From: a virus
Direction: 5' to 3' (one strand)
IMG/VR virus record: IMGVR_UViG_3300004369_000186
Coordinates: 1 to 21,043 of that record
Length of the DNA: 21,043 nucleotides
Position 1 is the first letter of the stretch, and every line of letters begins with the position of its first letter. Positions 8,073 to 16,168 of this stretch are shown here, piece after piece. Below the pieces are notes generated by a model. That model was not told the origin of the DNA and did not search any database. It saw nothing but the letters and a program-made list of their open reading frames with translations. A program made the translations under genes and the position numbers.

Positions 8073-8240
8073 ATGCTTGAATTTATCACAACAAACTGGG
8101 CTGCCCTTTTGCTGGCTGCCCTGGCATTTGGCAAAGCCATTGTGAACCTTTTGCCATCAGAACACCCAGCCATTCCAGTGTTTGGGTACCTTGATATCAT
8201 TATCACTGCCATCACTGGTGATCGCAGAAAGAAGAAGTGA
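8073..8240 (+). CDS. Small membrane protein of unknown function
   Basis: This 55-residue gene is short but convincing. It starts 5 nt after the tail terminator stop and ends 29 nt before the tail tube start. The protein has a hydrophobic segment at about residues 8-27 (NWAALLLAALAF is its core), a second apolar stretch around residues 37-48 (FGYLDIIITAIT) and a basic end GDRRKKK, which by the positive-inside rule should be cytoplasmic. Small proteins of this shape occur in other phages of Bacteroidota as I recall them, without known function. A membrane protein within the tail cluster is odd; it might be an extra holin-like or superinfection protein, but nothing in the sequence settles this. 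Confidence 0.72.
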   Translation: MLEFITTNWAALLLAALAFGKAIVNLLPSEHPAIPVFGYLDIIITAITGDRRKKK

Positions 8241-8269
8241 AAAACAAAACCCCATAAAACCCAAAAAAA
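8241..8269 (+). promoter_or_regulatory. A-rich, G-free translation leader of the tail tube gene
   Basis: The 29 bases before the tail tube start contain 20 A and no G, ending in a run of A. In Bacteroidota, strong translation starts lack a Shine-Dalgarno and favour A-rich unstructured leaders. This fits the high copy number expected for a tail tube protein. Confidence 0.5.
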
Positions 8270-8770
8270 ATGGCCACCCCAAAAACACAAGGTGCCGTGC
8301 ACAGCAATGCCATTGGCATTTTTGTCAGCACAGACGCAGGATCGAATTTTGAAATTGTAGCATACAGCACCAGTGGATCACTGGAACTGTCACGTGAAAC
8401 CATTGATGCCACCACCAAAGACAATGATGGTGCAAAGACCATCATTCTGGGTGGCCAGGGATGGTCAATGTCATGTGATGGTGTGGTTAGCTACATTGCA
8501 GAAAACCAGTCAGGAACCGTGGTCGGTGATGTTCAGACCACCATTGACCTGTTTGATCTTTGGTACAATAAAACGGAAGTCACATTGGCTTGGACAACCG
8601 CTGTGAAGGATGCAACGGATTCTGACTACATGTACAAAGGCAAGGCATATCTGTCCAGCTACAGTGAATCAGCTGGTGTGAATGATGTTGCCACCTACAG
8701 CTGCACCTTTGAATCAAATGGTGACATTGAAAAAGTTGCAGTGTCAGGAACCTTCACGGTGATTGACTAA
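8270..8770 (+). CDS. Major tail tube protein (TP901-1 type)
   Basis: The 166-residue protein should polymerise into the tail tube. It shows the TP901-1-type pattern: an early strand with AIGIFVSTD, then SGSLELSRETIDATTKDNDG, GGQGWSMSCDGVV, an LFDLWYNK helix at mid-length, KGKAYLSSYSESAG and a final strand with SCTFESNGD. These are the standard blocks of the family, in the right order. The length is normal. It lies between the head-completion genes and the tail chaperone, as in siphoviruses. The A-rich leader suggests strong expression. Confidence 0.9.
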   Translation: MATPKTQGAVHSNAIGIFVSTDAGSNFEIVAYSTSGSLELSRETIDATTKDNDGAKTIILGGQGWSMSCDGVVSYIAENQSGTVVGDVQTTIDLFDLWYNKTEVTLAWTTAVKDATDSDYMYKGKAYLSSYSESAGVNDVATYSCTFESNGDIEKVAVSGTFTVID

Positions 8771-8779
8771 TTTGCGCAC

Positions 8780-9130
8780 ATGAACACACTGCGCGGATTT
8801 GTTGAACTGAACCTGCCAATGGGCAAGGTGGAATGTTTGTTGAACTTGAATGCGCTGCGCATTGCCAGCCAGGACATGAAGTGCGAACTGCATGAACTGC
8901 TGGAGGGGGCAGATAAAAGACCCCTGACCACTTTGCCAGCCATCTATTTTGCAGGGTACAAAAATGCACTGTACCTGAAGAATGAACAGCCACAGCTTCA
9001 GTTTGAACATTTTGCTGCGCAGCTGGGCACCCTGGATTTTGAAGAACTGACAAAGGATCTTCTGGATTCAGTGGGTGCCAATGATGACACACTGGGAAAC
9101 GGGATGGGGGCAGCAGCCCCCACCCCCTGA
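8780..9130 (+). CDS. Tail assembly chaperone, zero-frame product (gpG-like)
   Basis: The 116-residue protein lies between tail tube and tape measure, the place of lambda gpG. It is acidic and mainly helical, with no recognised motif, as usual for this fast-changing family. Shortly before its stop, codons 106-107 (GGA AAC) form part of the slippery heptamer GGGAAAC at 9094-9100. Most ribosomes should stop at 9128-9130; a fraction should shift back one base and enter the frame ending at 9447. The short and long products coat the tape measure during tail assembly and are absent from the finished tail in known cases. Confidence 0.83.
   Translation: MNTLRGFVELNLPMGKVECLLNLNALRIASQDMKCELHELLEGADKRPLTTLPAIYFAGYKNALYLKNEQPQLQFEHFAAQLGTLDFEELTKDLLDSVGANDDTLGNGMGAAAPTP
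9094..9100 (+). promoter_or_regulatory. Programmed -1 frameshift slippery site GGGAAAC
   Basis: The heptamer reads G|GGA|AAC relative to the upstream gene, the exact X XXY YYZ phase needed for tandem -1 slippage. Lambda uses GGGAAAG at the same genetic position. The -1 frame is open from 9088 to 9447 and has no good start codon of its own, so the shift is the natural way to express it. Confidence 0.88.
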
Positions 9131-9447
9131 CCTGGGATCATTTGTACACCAGTGCGCTGGAAGCAGGGTACTATCCTGAACAATTCTGGACATTCACCCT
9201 GCGTGAGTACCTGCACCACAGCAGGCATTTTGAAAATGAAGACAGGGCTGCATGGCTGCGCACAGCATCCATTCAGGCACTTCTGGCAAACATCAACCGC
9301 AGAAAGGGCAGCCAGCCATTCACTGCGCAAGATTTTAACCCATACAGGGAAATTGACCAGAAGAAAGCCAGGCAGAAAAAGGCAGCAATGCAACCCACCA
9401 AAAAACCTGAATGGTTTGCTGCAATGGGCAAACATTTGAAAACTTGA
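9100..9447 (+). CDS. Tail assembly chaperone, -1 frameshift extension (gpT-like)
   Basis: This frame adds 115 residues to the first 107 residues of the chaperone, giving a 222-residue fusion. Read alone it begins only at a TTG (9142) and its first ATG comes far inside, which argues against independent translation. The encoded part has the family look: TWDHLYTSALEAGYYPEQFW, then FTLREYLHH, a helix with WLRTASIQALLANI and QDFNPYREID, followed by a basic tail. In known systems this extension binds the tape measure while the gpG part recruits tail tube subunits. It ends 4 nt before the tape measure start. Confidence 0.83.
   Translation, partial: RDGGSSPHPLTWDHLYTSALEAGYYPEQFWTFTLREYLHHSRHFENEDRAAWLRTASIQALLANINRRKGSQPFTAQDFNPYREIDQKKARQKKAAMQPTKKPEWFAAMGKHLKT
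9101..9126 (+). promoter_or_regulatory. Stem-loop that probably stimulates the frameshift
   Basis: GGGATGGGGGC at 9101-9111 pairs with GCCCCCACCCC at 9116-9126 around an AGCA loop, with a single A-C mismatch. The uninterrupted inner helix (9105-9122) begins 4 nt after the heptamer, close to the usual spacing for a stimulatory structure. The hairpin is not followed by a T run, so it is not a terminator. Confidence 0.75.
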
Positions 9448-9451
9448 AACA

Positions 9452-12130
9452 ATGGGCAAAGCATCTGCAGCATTCAATATCATTTTCGGTGCCAAAACCG
9501 ACAAACTTTCAAAGGATCTGAAAGGGGTTCAGCGGCAGATGACCATTGTGCAGCGGAACCTGGGGAACATTGGCAAAAAGATGACCATTGGGGTCACAGC
9601 ACCCCTGGCAGCCATTGGCACCAGCGCATTCAGAACTGCAGCCCAGTTTGAAGAATCAATGGCCAAAGTGCGCGCTGTGTCTGGTGCCACTGGCAAGGAT
9701 TTCCAGGAACTTGAAAAGCTGGCACTGGATCTGGGAAAAAGCACAGTGTTCACAGCTTCAGATGTGGCTGGGCTGGAAGAATCATTTGCACGTCTGGGCT
9801 TCACCACAGATGAAATTCTGAATGCCACTGAAGCCACTTTGAATCTTGCACAGGCTTCAGGCACAGACCTGGCAAATGCAGCTGATGTGGCTGGCAGTAC
9901 GTTGCGCGCATTTGGGCTGGATGCAGAACAGACAGGAAGCATCACTGATGTGATGGCCAAAAGTTTCAGTGAAACGGCACTGGACATGACCAGCTTCCAA
10001 GAAGCCATGAAGATGGTGGGGCCTGTGGCTGCGTCTGCAGGTCTGTCCATTGAAGACACCACTGCCCTGCTGGGCACCCTGGCAAATAGTGGTGTGAGAG
10101 GAAGCCAGGCAGGAACTGCTTTGCGCAGGATTATTTCTGAACTGGGCACCACTTCAGGTGATGTGTCTGGTGAAATTAAAAAACTGGCTTCAGAGGGTTT
10201 GAATCTGGCTGATGCAAAGGATGAAGTGGGACGGAATGCACAAAGTGCCCTGCTGATTCTGGCCAAAGGAACTGAAACCACTGACAAACTGGGGGTGTCA
10301 TTCCGAAATGCTGAAGGCAGTGCCAAAGCTATGGCTGATGTCATGAACGACACTGCAGCTGGATCCATGAAGCGGATGCAGTCAGCAGTGGAAGGGGCAC
10401 AGATTGCCCTGGGCACAGCCCTGGCACCATCAGTGGAAGCAGCTGCTGGGGCTGTGGCAAACCTTGCAGAAAAGTTCAGCAGCCTATCTGCTGGCACACA
10501 GAAGGGCATTGCTGGTGTGGGTCTATTTTTGGCAGGCATTGGCCCAGTCAGTTCAGGGCTGTCTGGCATGGTGGGTGGCCTGAAGAATGTGGTGAAAGGA
10601 ATGAAGGCACTGCGTCTGGCCATCATTGCAAACCCAATCGGTGCCCTGGCCACTGCGCTGCTGGCTGTGGGCAGTGCTGCCATCATTTTTGCCAGCAACA
10701 CTGATGGCATGACTGAAGCACAGCGTGAACAGCTAAAGGTGACACGTGAGCAGAATTTGGAACTGGCAAAGCAGGCAGGTCTGCTGAAAAGGGCTTTCAA
10801 TCTGGACGTTGATTTGGCCAGCCTGAAGGAACTGCAGTCATCTTTGGCCACCATCAACAGCGAACTGGAAGCCATCAGTGTCAAAAAATTGGCGCAGGAT
10901 ATCACCGTTGATGTCAATGCAAAGCCATTCCAACAGGTGAAGCTGGGTGCAGCATTTTCAGAAATCAACCCACAAAGCAAAAAGGAAATTCAGGACAGGC
11001 TGCAAACACAATATGCGCTGGTGCAGTCACAGGCCATTTCGCAGGGTTTGTTTGGTGAAGATGCAGTGGCCTTCATTCAGGCAGGTCTGGAAGCGCAGCT
11101 GACCAAAGTGGTGCAGGGATTCCAGCAGGATCTGAAAAGTAAGCGGGAAGAAATCCAGAAACAGATTGAGGAAATCAATGCCGCTGATGCACCAGAAGTG
11201 GTGACACCAACAGAAGACACCACCAGCACCACCACCAAAGAACCACAGGCAGCCACCTTTGACCAGGTTGAAACTGACCTGGAAAATCTGATGGCAAAGC
11301 TGTCTGAAGCAGAAAATTCTGCTGCAGCTGTCTTCAGCCTGGAAGGTGACGAACTTGAAAGATTGCAGGCACTGGCACAGGCATACCTGGCAGCTGCTTA
11401 CAACGCAGCTGAAATTGGGGAAACAGGTTTGGCTGATGAACTGTACACCCAGGCAGAAGCATACCAGGCACAGGCCACTGCTGCTGAAAAGGCAGCAAAG
11501 GCCACAGAAGACGCTGCTGATCGTCAAAAGGAAGCCATTGAAAAGATTGCAGGTGATGTGAAGTCACTGATCCAGGGAATAGGCACTGCCTTTGTGGAAG
11601 CACAGCGGAACTACAATGAAGGGCTGCAGGAACTGCAGACAGCTTTCAATGAACAGGAATTGACTGCTGAAGAATTTGCAGCCAAACAGCAGCAGCTGGA
11701 ACAACAGCGAAAGTTTGAAAGACAGCAGGCCACCTTCGACATCATTCAAATGTATGTCGCAGAAGCTGTGGCAGCTATGGTGGCCAGTGCCATCAAACAG
11801 GCAGCTGCAGTTCCTGGTGGCTTTGCTTTGGCACCTGTGCTGGCAGCTACAGCCAGCAGTTTGGTCAAAGGCATATTTTCTGGCCAGGTGCCAGCCTTTG
11901 CTGAAGGTGGTGCTGTGACATCACCCACCCTGGCACTGCTGGGGGACAACCCATCAGGAAAGGAAATGGTGGTGCCCTTTGAAAAGCTGCCCCAGTTTCT
12001 GAACATGTTTCAGACAAAGCAGGCAGTGGATGTGCAGGTGACTGGTGTGCTGCAGGGCAGGGACATCTTCCTATCTGCAGCCAGAAGCCAAAGAAACACA
12101 CAGCGATCTGTGGCATCACTTGCATTCTGA
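9452..12130 (+). CDS. Tail tape measure protein
   Basis: The 892-residue protein sets tail length and probably leaves the tail during DNA injection. Residues about 60-280 form the TP901-type core, with GTSAFRTAAQFEESMAKVRA, GVRGSQAGTALRRI and similar blocks. Residues about 350-415 hold two hydrophobic segments (GVGLFLAGIG and PIGALATALLAVGSAAIIF). About 579-603 is a Pro/Thr-rich linker. About 620-765 is Ala/Glu/Gln-rich coiled coil. A last hydrophobic stretch lies near 767-809. The C-terminus has AFAEGGAVTSPTLALLGD, common at tape measure ends. At about 0.15 nm per residue the tail would be near 130 nm. The ATG at 9452 has an A-rich leader. Confidence 0.96.
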   Translation: MGKASAAFNIIFGAKTDKLSKDLKGVQRQMTIVQRNLGNIGKKMTIGVTAPLAAIGTSAFRTAAQFEESMAKVRAVSGATGKDFQELEKLALDLGKSTVFTASDVAGLEESFARLGFTTDEILNATEATLNLAQASGTDLANAADVAGSTLRAFGLDAEQTGSITDVMAKSFSETALDMTSFQEAMKMVGPVAASAGLSIEDTTALLGTLANSGVRGSQAGTALRRIISELGTTSGDVSGEIKKLASEGLNLADAKDEVGRNAQSALLILAKGTETTDKLGVSFRNAEGSAKAMADVMNDTAAGSMKRMQSAVEGAQIALGTALAPSVEAAAGAVANLAEKFSSLSAGTQKGIAGVGLFLAGIGPVSSGLSGMVGGLKNVVKGMKALRLAIIANPIGALATALLAVGSAAIIFASNTDGMTEAQREQLKVTREQNLELAKQAGLLKRAFNLDVDLASLKELQSSLATINSELEAISVKKLAQDITVDVNAKPFQQVKLGAAFSEINPQSKKEIQDRLQTQYALVQSQAISQGLFGEDAVAFIQAGLEAQLTKVVQGFQQDLKSKREEIQKQIEEINAADAPEVVTPTEDTTSTTTKEPQAATFDQVETDLENLMAKLSEAENSAAAVFSLEGDELERLQALAQAYLAAAYNAAEIGETGLADELYTQAEAYQAQATAAEKAAKATEDAADRQKEAIEKIAGDVKSLIQGIGTAFVEAQRNYNEGLQELQTAFNEQELTAEEFAAKQQQLEQQRKFERQQATFDIIQMYVAEAVAAMVASAIKQAAAVPGGFALAPVLAATASSLVKGIFSGQVPAFAEGGAVTSPTLALLGDNPSGKEMVVPFEKLPQFLNMFQTKQAVDVQVTGVLQGRDIFLSAARSQRNTQRSVASLAF

Positions 12131-12132
12131 TC

Positions 12133-15027
12133 ATGGCAGTCAATATCAAATACACCCACACCTGGAAGCCAGTGCAGGCAGGTCAGTACACAGTCAACCT
12201 TTGTGACACTGATTTTTCTGGTGCAGCCACAGACATTGAAATGACATCACAGCCTTTTGTGCTGTCATGGCAAAATGATGACCCACATGCCAAAGTGATT
12301 TCCAGTGAATGCACACTGAACTTCATTGTGGAAACGGATGCACAGCTGCAATGGTTTGAACTGGTTGCACAGGATCAAACAGGCAGATTCACGGTGGAAA
12401 TACGTGAAGGGGTTTCAGAGGATTTGTACTGGGTGGGTGTGATCCAGGCAGAAGGGGTGTCCATTCCGTACCTGGCACCCCCATTTATTGTGACTGTCCA
12501 GGCAAATGATGACCTGGCAAGATTGGCAGACAGCTTTCACAACCAGACAGGTGAAGAAGGTGGTGTGCCCTACAGCGAAACAAATGAACTGACGCATGTT
12601 CACCTGCGCAGGTGCCTGCTGCGTCTGCGCACACAGCACCACTGGGAAAATACTGACATCATGGTGCAGCTGATTTCCTACTATGAATCAGTTTCAGGTG
12701 ATGGCTTGACTGGTCTGAAAATACCTTCATCTGCATGGGACAAAAGCAGCAGCACAGAAAATGCTGCGCTGACAGATCTGGAAGTGCTGGAAGAATTGTG
12801 TTTGATATTCAACAGCAGATTCCTGCTGCAGGGTGGTCTTTTCATGTTCCATTCTTTGGCGCACATGGAAAACACCAGTACCTATGAAATGGATGTGGCC
12901 AATTACACCAAAGGTGGCACCCTGTATTCACCCATTTCTGTAGATTTTGAACGGCCCTTTTCAGACATCACAAAGGTGGCAGGGTGGTCACACACGTATT
13001 TGCCAGCCCTGCACACAGTGAAAATGCAAACCACTGGGGGCTTTTTGTTTCCTGTGGGTGTGGTTGATTTTGTGCCGCCATTGAATCAGATTACCCCAGG
13101 CAACAGCTTGGATGGAACTTTTTACAACACCATTGGTGATGCGCTGTATTTTGAAATCAATGGACAGGGTGACTATTTTGCCAGTTACCAGGCAGAACAG
13201 ACCCTGCTGGATTTCTGGCTGCAGGCCAGCTTCAGTGCCTTCACCCTGACAGCTGGAAGTGATGTGGATGAAGTGGTGCGATTGAAGGTGACCATTCTGC
13301 ATGTGGCCACCCAGTTTGGCGGCACAAACAATGGCACTTCATTTCTGATGTCAAACACAGCAAGTTTTGACAGCACCAACACACAGCCCATCCTGGGTGA
13401 AAATGGCCAAAGCATTGAATGTGCTTCAGTAAGCTACAGCAGCCCCACCTTCAGCACCACCACATCAAACAGGCTTGTGTTTTATTCTGATCCTGTGCAC
13501 TGTGGTGGCAATAACGCAAGGGCATTCAGCCAAAGGTTCACCATTGGGCTGCCTGCCTATGACACATCAGCTGGCCTGGCAAATGCTTCTGTGCCAAAGA
13601 TTGGCGGCATGATTGAAGTGGTGAAGCATGATGGATCCAGCTTCAGCGCAGGCAACCTGGCCACCATTGAAGCGGCATGGGATCAGGGCTACATTCTGGG
13701 TGCGAAGATGACCAGCACCCTGGCACAAAATGAAGGCACCAATTCACAATGGACAGCCAGCCAAACCACACAGCTTTTCAGGGAAAGGCTTGACCTGGGC
13801 ACTTCATCATTTGGGCTGGGCTTCACAAATAGTGCTGTGTTCATTGACAGCACGGGTGCAGCAGTGACTGATTTCACGAATGCAGGCAATGTGGATGGCA
13901 CTGATTACATTTCACAAATTGTGGTGCAAGACGTGCTGCGCATGCGATCACTGCCCAGAAAGCTGCTGACAGGTGCTGGGTTGATAAACACCACCCAGTT
14001 CCTTTTCAATAACATTTACCATGACAATGGCACCAGGTATGCACTGATTTCCTTGAGCATTGACGGTGGCACCAATCTGCAGCAGGTCACATTCTTTGAA
14101 TTGAACCATGACACAGCTGTGGTCATTGATGATGATGGTGGTGATGCCTATGATTTCAGAACCAGCGCACGAACAAAGACAGGGCAGGGGCAGGTGTCTG
14201 AATATCCACTGGCACAGGCCACTGATGAAACGGTGAATGCCCTGTCATTTGAATACCTGAACGAGAAGCTGCAGCTGGCCATGTCACGTCTGATGACAGC
14301 AGAAGAAAGGAAGCTGCTGCGATCCAGAATCCTTGCAAATGGTGCGACCATTGCCCAGGCTTTGGATCCAACAGATACCACCACACCTGTGCTGCAGGTG
14401 TACACATCAAACACAGGCAGTGCCCAAAGCACAGACAGTGTGAGCATCAAAGCTGACACCCCCAGTGGTGCAGAAAACATCCTGCTGCCCACCCTGCCCA
14501 GCAGCAATGGCAGCCACATCCTGACCATGCGCACCACAGCTGGAAGCAAAGTGGGCAGAATGCAGGCAGCTGTGGCCTATGGCACCACAGCAGGTGATGT
14601 GCTTACAATGGTTTCCAGTGGTGGCACGTTGGTGCCACAATTTGCCACACCTTCAGCTGGTGGTGCTGGTGGACATTACACCTTGACTGGATACGCTGGA
14701 TGGAAAAGCAGTGCAGCAGAATGGGTCACCATCAATGGTGACACACGTGCCACTTCAGGCACTTCAGCTTTTGCTGTGTGGCCAGTTCCTGAAGCATGCA
14801 CGGTGGCAGAATTTAGCCTGTACAGCCAGGGTGCTGCAGGCAGCACATCCATTTCATTGTATGTGAATGGCAGCAGCACTGAAACTGAAACAGGCACCCT
14901 GAATGCAGGAACCACCATCACAGGCACCTTCAGCACAGCAGTCAGCGCAGGTGATCAAATAGCCTTCAGAATAGCACCCACCACAAACCCCAGTGCCATG
15001 TCACTGGTGGTCAAATTTGAACTGTGA
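12133..15027 (+). CDS. Large tail-tip protein, possible receptor-binding protein
   Basis: The 964-residue protein directly follows the tape measure, where siphoviruses encode tail-tip and adhesion proteins. The first ~170 residues are strand-rich and look like the start of tail-hub/distal-tail proteins of Bacteroidota phages: a beta segment with DTDFSG, then YWVGVIQAEGVSIPY and VQANDDLARLADSF. The long middle has few charged residues and many Thr, Ser and Asn. Residues ~735-775 contain a helix (LNEKLQLAMSRLMTAEERKLL). From ~847 to the end, a Gly/Ser/Thr-rich beta domain resembles fibre-tip jelly-rolls, so the C-terminus may contact the host. A separate fibre gene is not visible, so adhesion may lie here. 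Starts 2 nt after the tape measure stop. Confidence 0.72.
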   Translation: MAVNIKYTHTWKPVQAGQYTVNLCDTDFSGAATDIEMTSQPFVLSWQNDDPHAKVISSECTLNFIVETDAQLQWFELVAQDQTGRFTVEIREGVSEDLYWVGVIQAEGVSIPYLAPPFIVTVQANDDLARLADSFHNQTGEEGGVPYSETNELTHVHLRRCLLRLRTQHHWENTDIMVQLISYYESVSGDGLTGLKIPSSAWDKSSSTENAALTDLEVLEELCLIFNSRFLLQGGLFMFHSLAHMENTSTYEMDVANYTKGGTLYSPISVDFERPFSDITKVAGWSHTYLPALHTVKMQTTGGFLFPVGVVDFVPPLNQITPGNSLDGTFYNTIGDALYFEINGQGDYFASYQAEQTLLDFWLQASFSAFTLTAGSDVDEVVRLKVTILHVATQFGGTNNGTSFLMSNTASFDSTNTQPILGENGQSIECASVSYSSPTFSTTTSNRLVFYSDPVHCGGNNARAFSQRFTIGLPAYDTSAGLANASVPKIGGMIEVVKHDGSSFSAGNLATIEAAWDQGYILGAKMTSTLAQNEGTNSQWTASQTTQLFRERLDLGTSSFGLGFTNSAVFIDSTGAAVTDFTNAGNVDGTDYISQIVVQDVLRMRSLPRKLLTGAGLINTTQFLFNNIYHDNGTRYALISLSIDGGTNLQQVTFFELNHDTAVVIDDDGGDAYDFRTSARTKTGQGQVSEYPLAQATDETVNALSFEYLNEKLQLAMSRLMTAEERKLLRSRILANGATIAQALDPTDTTTPVLQVYTSNTGSAQSTDSVSIKADTPSGAENILLPTLPSSNGSHILTMRTTAGSKVGRMQAAVAYGTTAGDVLTMVSSGGTLVPQFATPSAGGAGGHYTLTGYAGWKSSAAEWVTINGDTRATSGTSAFAVWPVPEACTVAEFSLYSQGAAGSTSISLYVNGSSTETETGTLNAGTTITGTFSTAVSAGDQIAFRIAPTTNPSAMSLVVKFEL

Positions 15028-15452
15028 TGCCAGCCCTTGAAATTCCAGGCATTGTGATCCACTGCAGCGGCACACATGAAGGCATCTGGTTTGATATCGA
15101 AGATGTGGACAGGTGGCACAAAGAACGGGGGTGGAAGGGCTGTGGATATCACTATGTCATCGGGCTAAATGGCGACATCTGGCAAGGCAGGGCAGTGGGT
15201 GAAACTGGTGCACATGCAAAAGGATTCAATGACTGGGTAGGGGTTTGCTACATTGGGGGTCTGGATAGCGCAGGCAAAGCAGCTGACACCAGGACACCCA
15301 GCCAGCGCAGGGCAATGGCTGAACTGGTGCATGCCTTTCACATGGTCTTTGGACAGATTGCAGTGGTGGGGCACAGGGATTTGCCAGGTGTCAAAAAAGC
15401 CTGCCCCTGCTTTGATGTGCAGTCAGAATTTGAAGAATATTGGACAGAGTAA
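15027..15452 (+). CDS. Endolysin: N-acetylmuramoyl-L-alanine amidase, T7 lysozyme-like
   Basis: The 141-residue enzyme should cut the amide bond between N-acetylmuramic acid and L-alanine in peptidoglycan for lysis. It matches the Amidase_2/T7-lysozyme fold along its whole length. Zinc ligands are H12 (VIHCSGT), H116 (VVGHRDL) and C126 (KKACPCFD). The catalytic-side residues Y41-H42 (GYHYVIG) and K124 are also present, as are HAKGFND and VCYIGG. No signal peptide, so it needs the holin. The ATG at 15027 overlaps the tail-tip stop codon (TGATG); a GTG one codon earlier is possible. Residue numbers are for the ATG start. Confidence 0.95.
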   Translation: MPALEIPGIVIHCSGTHEGIWFDIEDVDRWHKERGWKGCGYHYVIGLNGDIWQGRAVGETGAHAKGFNDWVGVCYIGGLDSAGKAADTRTPSQRRAMAELVHAFHMVFGQIAVVGHRDLPGVKKACPCFDVQSEFEEYWTE

Positions 15453-15475
15453 AGAACACACCCCTGGGGGCATGG

Positions 15476-15922
15476 ATGGCCACAGCTGCACCTGATGTGC
15501 TGAAAGCTGTGGGTGGATTGATTGCAGAAAAGGCTGTGTGGCCATTGATCCAGCGCATGCTGAATAGGCGCAGGATGTCAAAGGATGACATGCAGCATGC
15601 TGTGAAGCTGGCTGAAGTCAGTTTCAAGGATGTCAGATCAGACCTGTGGAAGCATGACACTGTGCATGGATCCTGGCTGCAGAGGAATGCCAGGCCACTG
15701 ATGACCTTTGGCAGCATGCTGGGTGCAGCTGCAGTGACCGTGCTGGAATCCACAGGGCATGATGTTTCTGATCTTTGGGAAGGTGTGTGGGCAACACTGG
15801 CCATCAGTACAGTGGGCACCTATTTTGTGGTTCAGACATTGAATGATGGAAGACCTAAAAACACACATCGGAAACGTATTTGGCGCAGGCTGGACAGCAG
15901 GAATGCTGATGGAATATCTTGA
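15476..15922 (+). CDS. Holin, 3TM-type
   Basis: The protein (148 residues from this ATG) should form the membrane lesion that lets the endolysin out. It has a basic helical region (IQRMLNRRRMSKDDM), then the block GSWLQRNARPLMTF that is typical of 3TM-family phage holins just before the first membrane helix, a hydrophobic segment around residues 77-93, a second at about 105-123, and the family-like ending with DGRPKN and a basic tail. The frame is open upstream to a TTG at 15440, which overlaps the endolysin stop by 13 nt and would add MDRVKNTPLGAW; that start is possible. The end overlaps the next gene by 80 nt. Confidence 0.78.
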   Translation: MATAAPDVLKAVGGLIAEKAVWPLIQRMLNRRRMSKDDMQHAVKLAEVSFKDVRSDLWKHDTVHGSWLQRNARPLMTFGSMLGAAAVTVLESTGHDVSDLWEGVWATLAISTVGTYFVVQTLNDGRPKNTHRKRIWRRLDSRNADGIS

Positions 15923-16034
15923 AGGCACAGTGGCTGTCTGTGGTGGCCTGGCCATCATTTGGATGAATGTGCAAAAAGGTCTGCACCACAAACAGCGCAG
16001 AAAGCAGGAAAAGGACGTACCTTCAGGCAGCTGA
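15843..16034 (+). CDS. Small membrane protein of the lysis cassette
   Basis: The 63-residue protein overlaps the holin C-terminal coding region by 80 nt in another frame, an arrangement typical of lysis genes. It has one hydrophobic segment at about residues 29-42 (GTVAVCGGLAIIWM), preceded by a weaker apolar stretch (VFGAGWTAGML), and a basic C-terminal tail (HHKQRRKQEK). It may be a second holin, an antiholin or a spanin-like part; no lipobox is visible, so an outer-membrane spanin is unlikely. Function is inference from place and topology. ATG at 15843 and 15846 are equivalent starts. Confidence 0.65.
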   Translation: MMEDLKTHIGNVFGAGWTAGMLMEYLEGTVAVCGGLAIIWMNVQKGLHHKQRRKQEKDVPSGS

Positions 16035-16069
16035 TCTTCTGACATCTTCAGCTTTGTTCCTTTCATCTG

Positions 16070-16099
16070 AAGGGGTGCCCACACCAGGGTGCCCCTTTT
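16070..16099 (+). terminator. Rho-independent terminator ending the late operon
   Basis: AGGGGTGCCC at 16071-16080 pairs with GGGTGCCCCT at 16087-16096 over a 6-nt loop (ACACCA), ten base pairs with two G-T wobbles, extended by A16070-T16097 and followed by a T-rich tail (TTTTGTTTG). It separates the lysis genes from the replication module. Confidence 0.88.
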
Positions 16100-16153
16100 G
16101 TTTGCCCTTCATCAGAAAAAAATGCAGAAAAAATTTGGTGGTGAAATATTCCT

Positions 16154-16168
16154 GTGCTTAATTAGCAC
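16154..16168 (+). promoter_or_regulatory. Inverted repeat, candidate operator
   Basis: GTGCT and AGCAC flank the 5-nt centre TAATT, one base before the ATG at 16170. It overlaps the weak promoter box and precedes a gene for a winged-helix-like protein, so it could be an operator for autoregulation, or an RNA hairpin limiting translation. One copy only, so this is suggestive. Confidence 0.3.

Noticed and set aside
9105-9111. G-run as an alternative slippage site
   Set aside because: The phase there is ATG GGG GCA, which does not allow tandem re-pairing; GGGAAAC is a proper heptamer just upstream.
9142-9447. Second chaperone frame as an independent gene from TTG
   Set aside because: The start is poor and the open frame extends upstream past the slippery site, so frameshift expression is far more likely.
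9529-10980. Antisense open frame of 483 codons inside the tape measure gene
   Set aside because: Ala/Ser/Pro-rich low-complexity translation, typical of the reverse strand of an Ala-rich gene; the tape measure call is secure.
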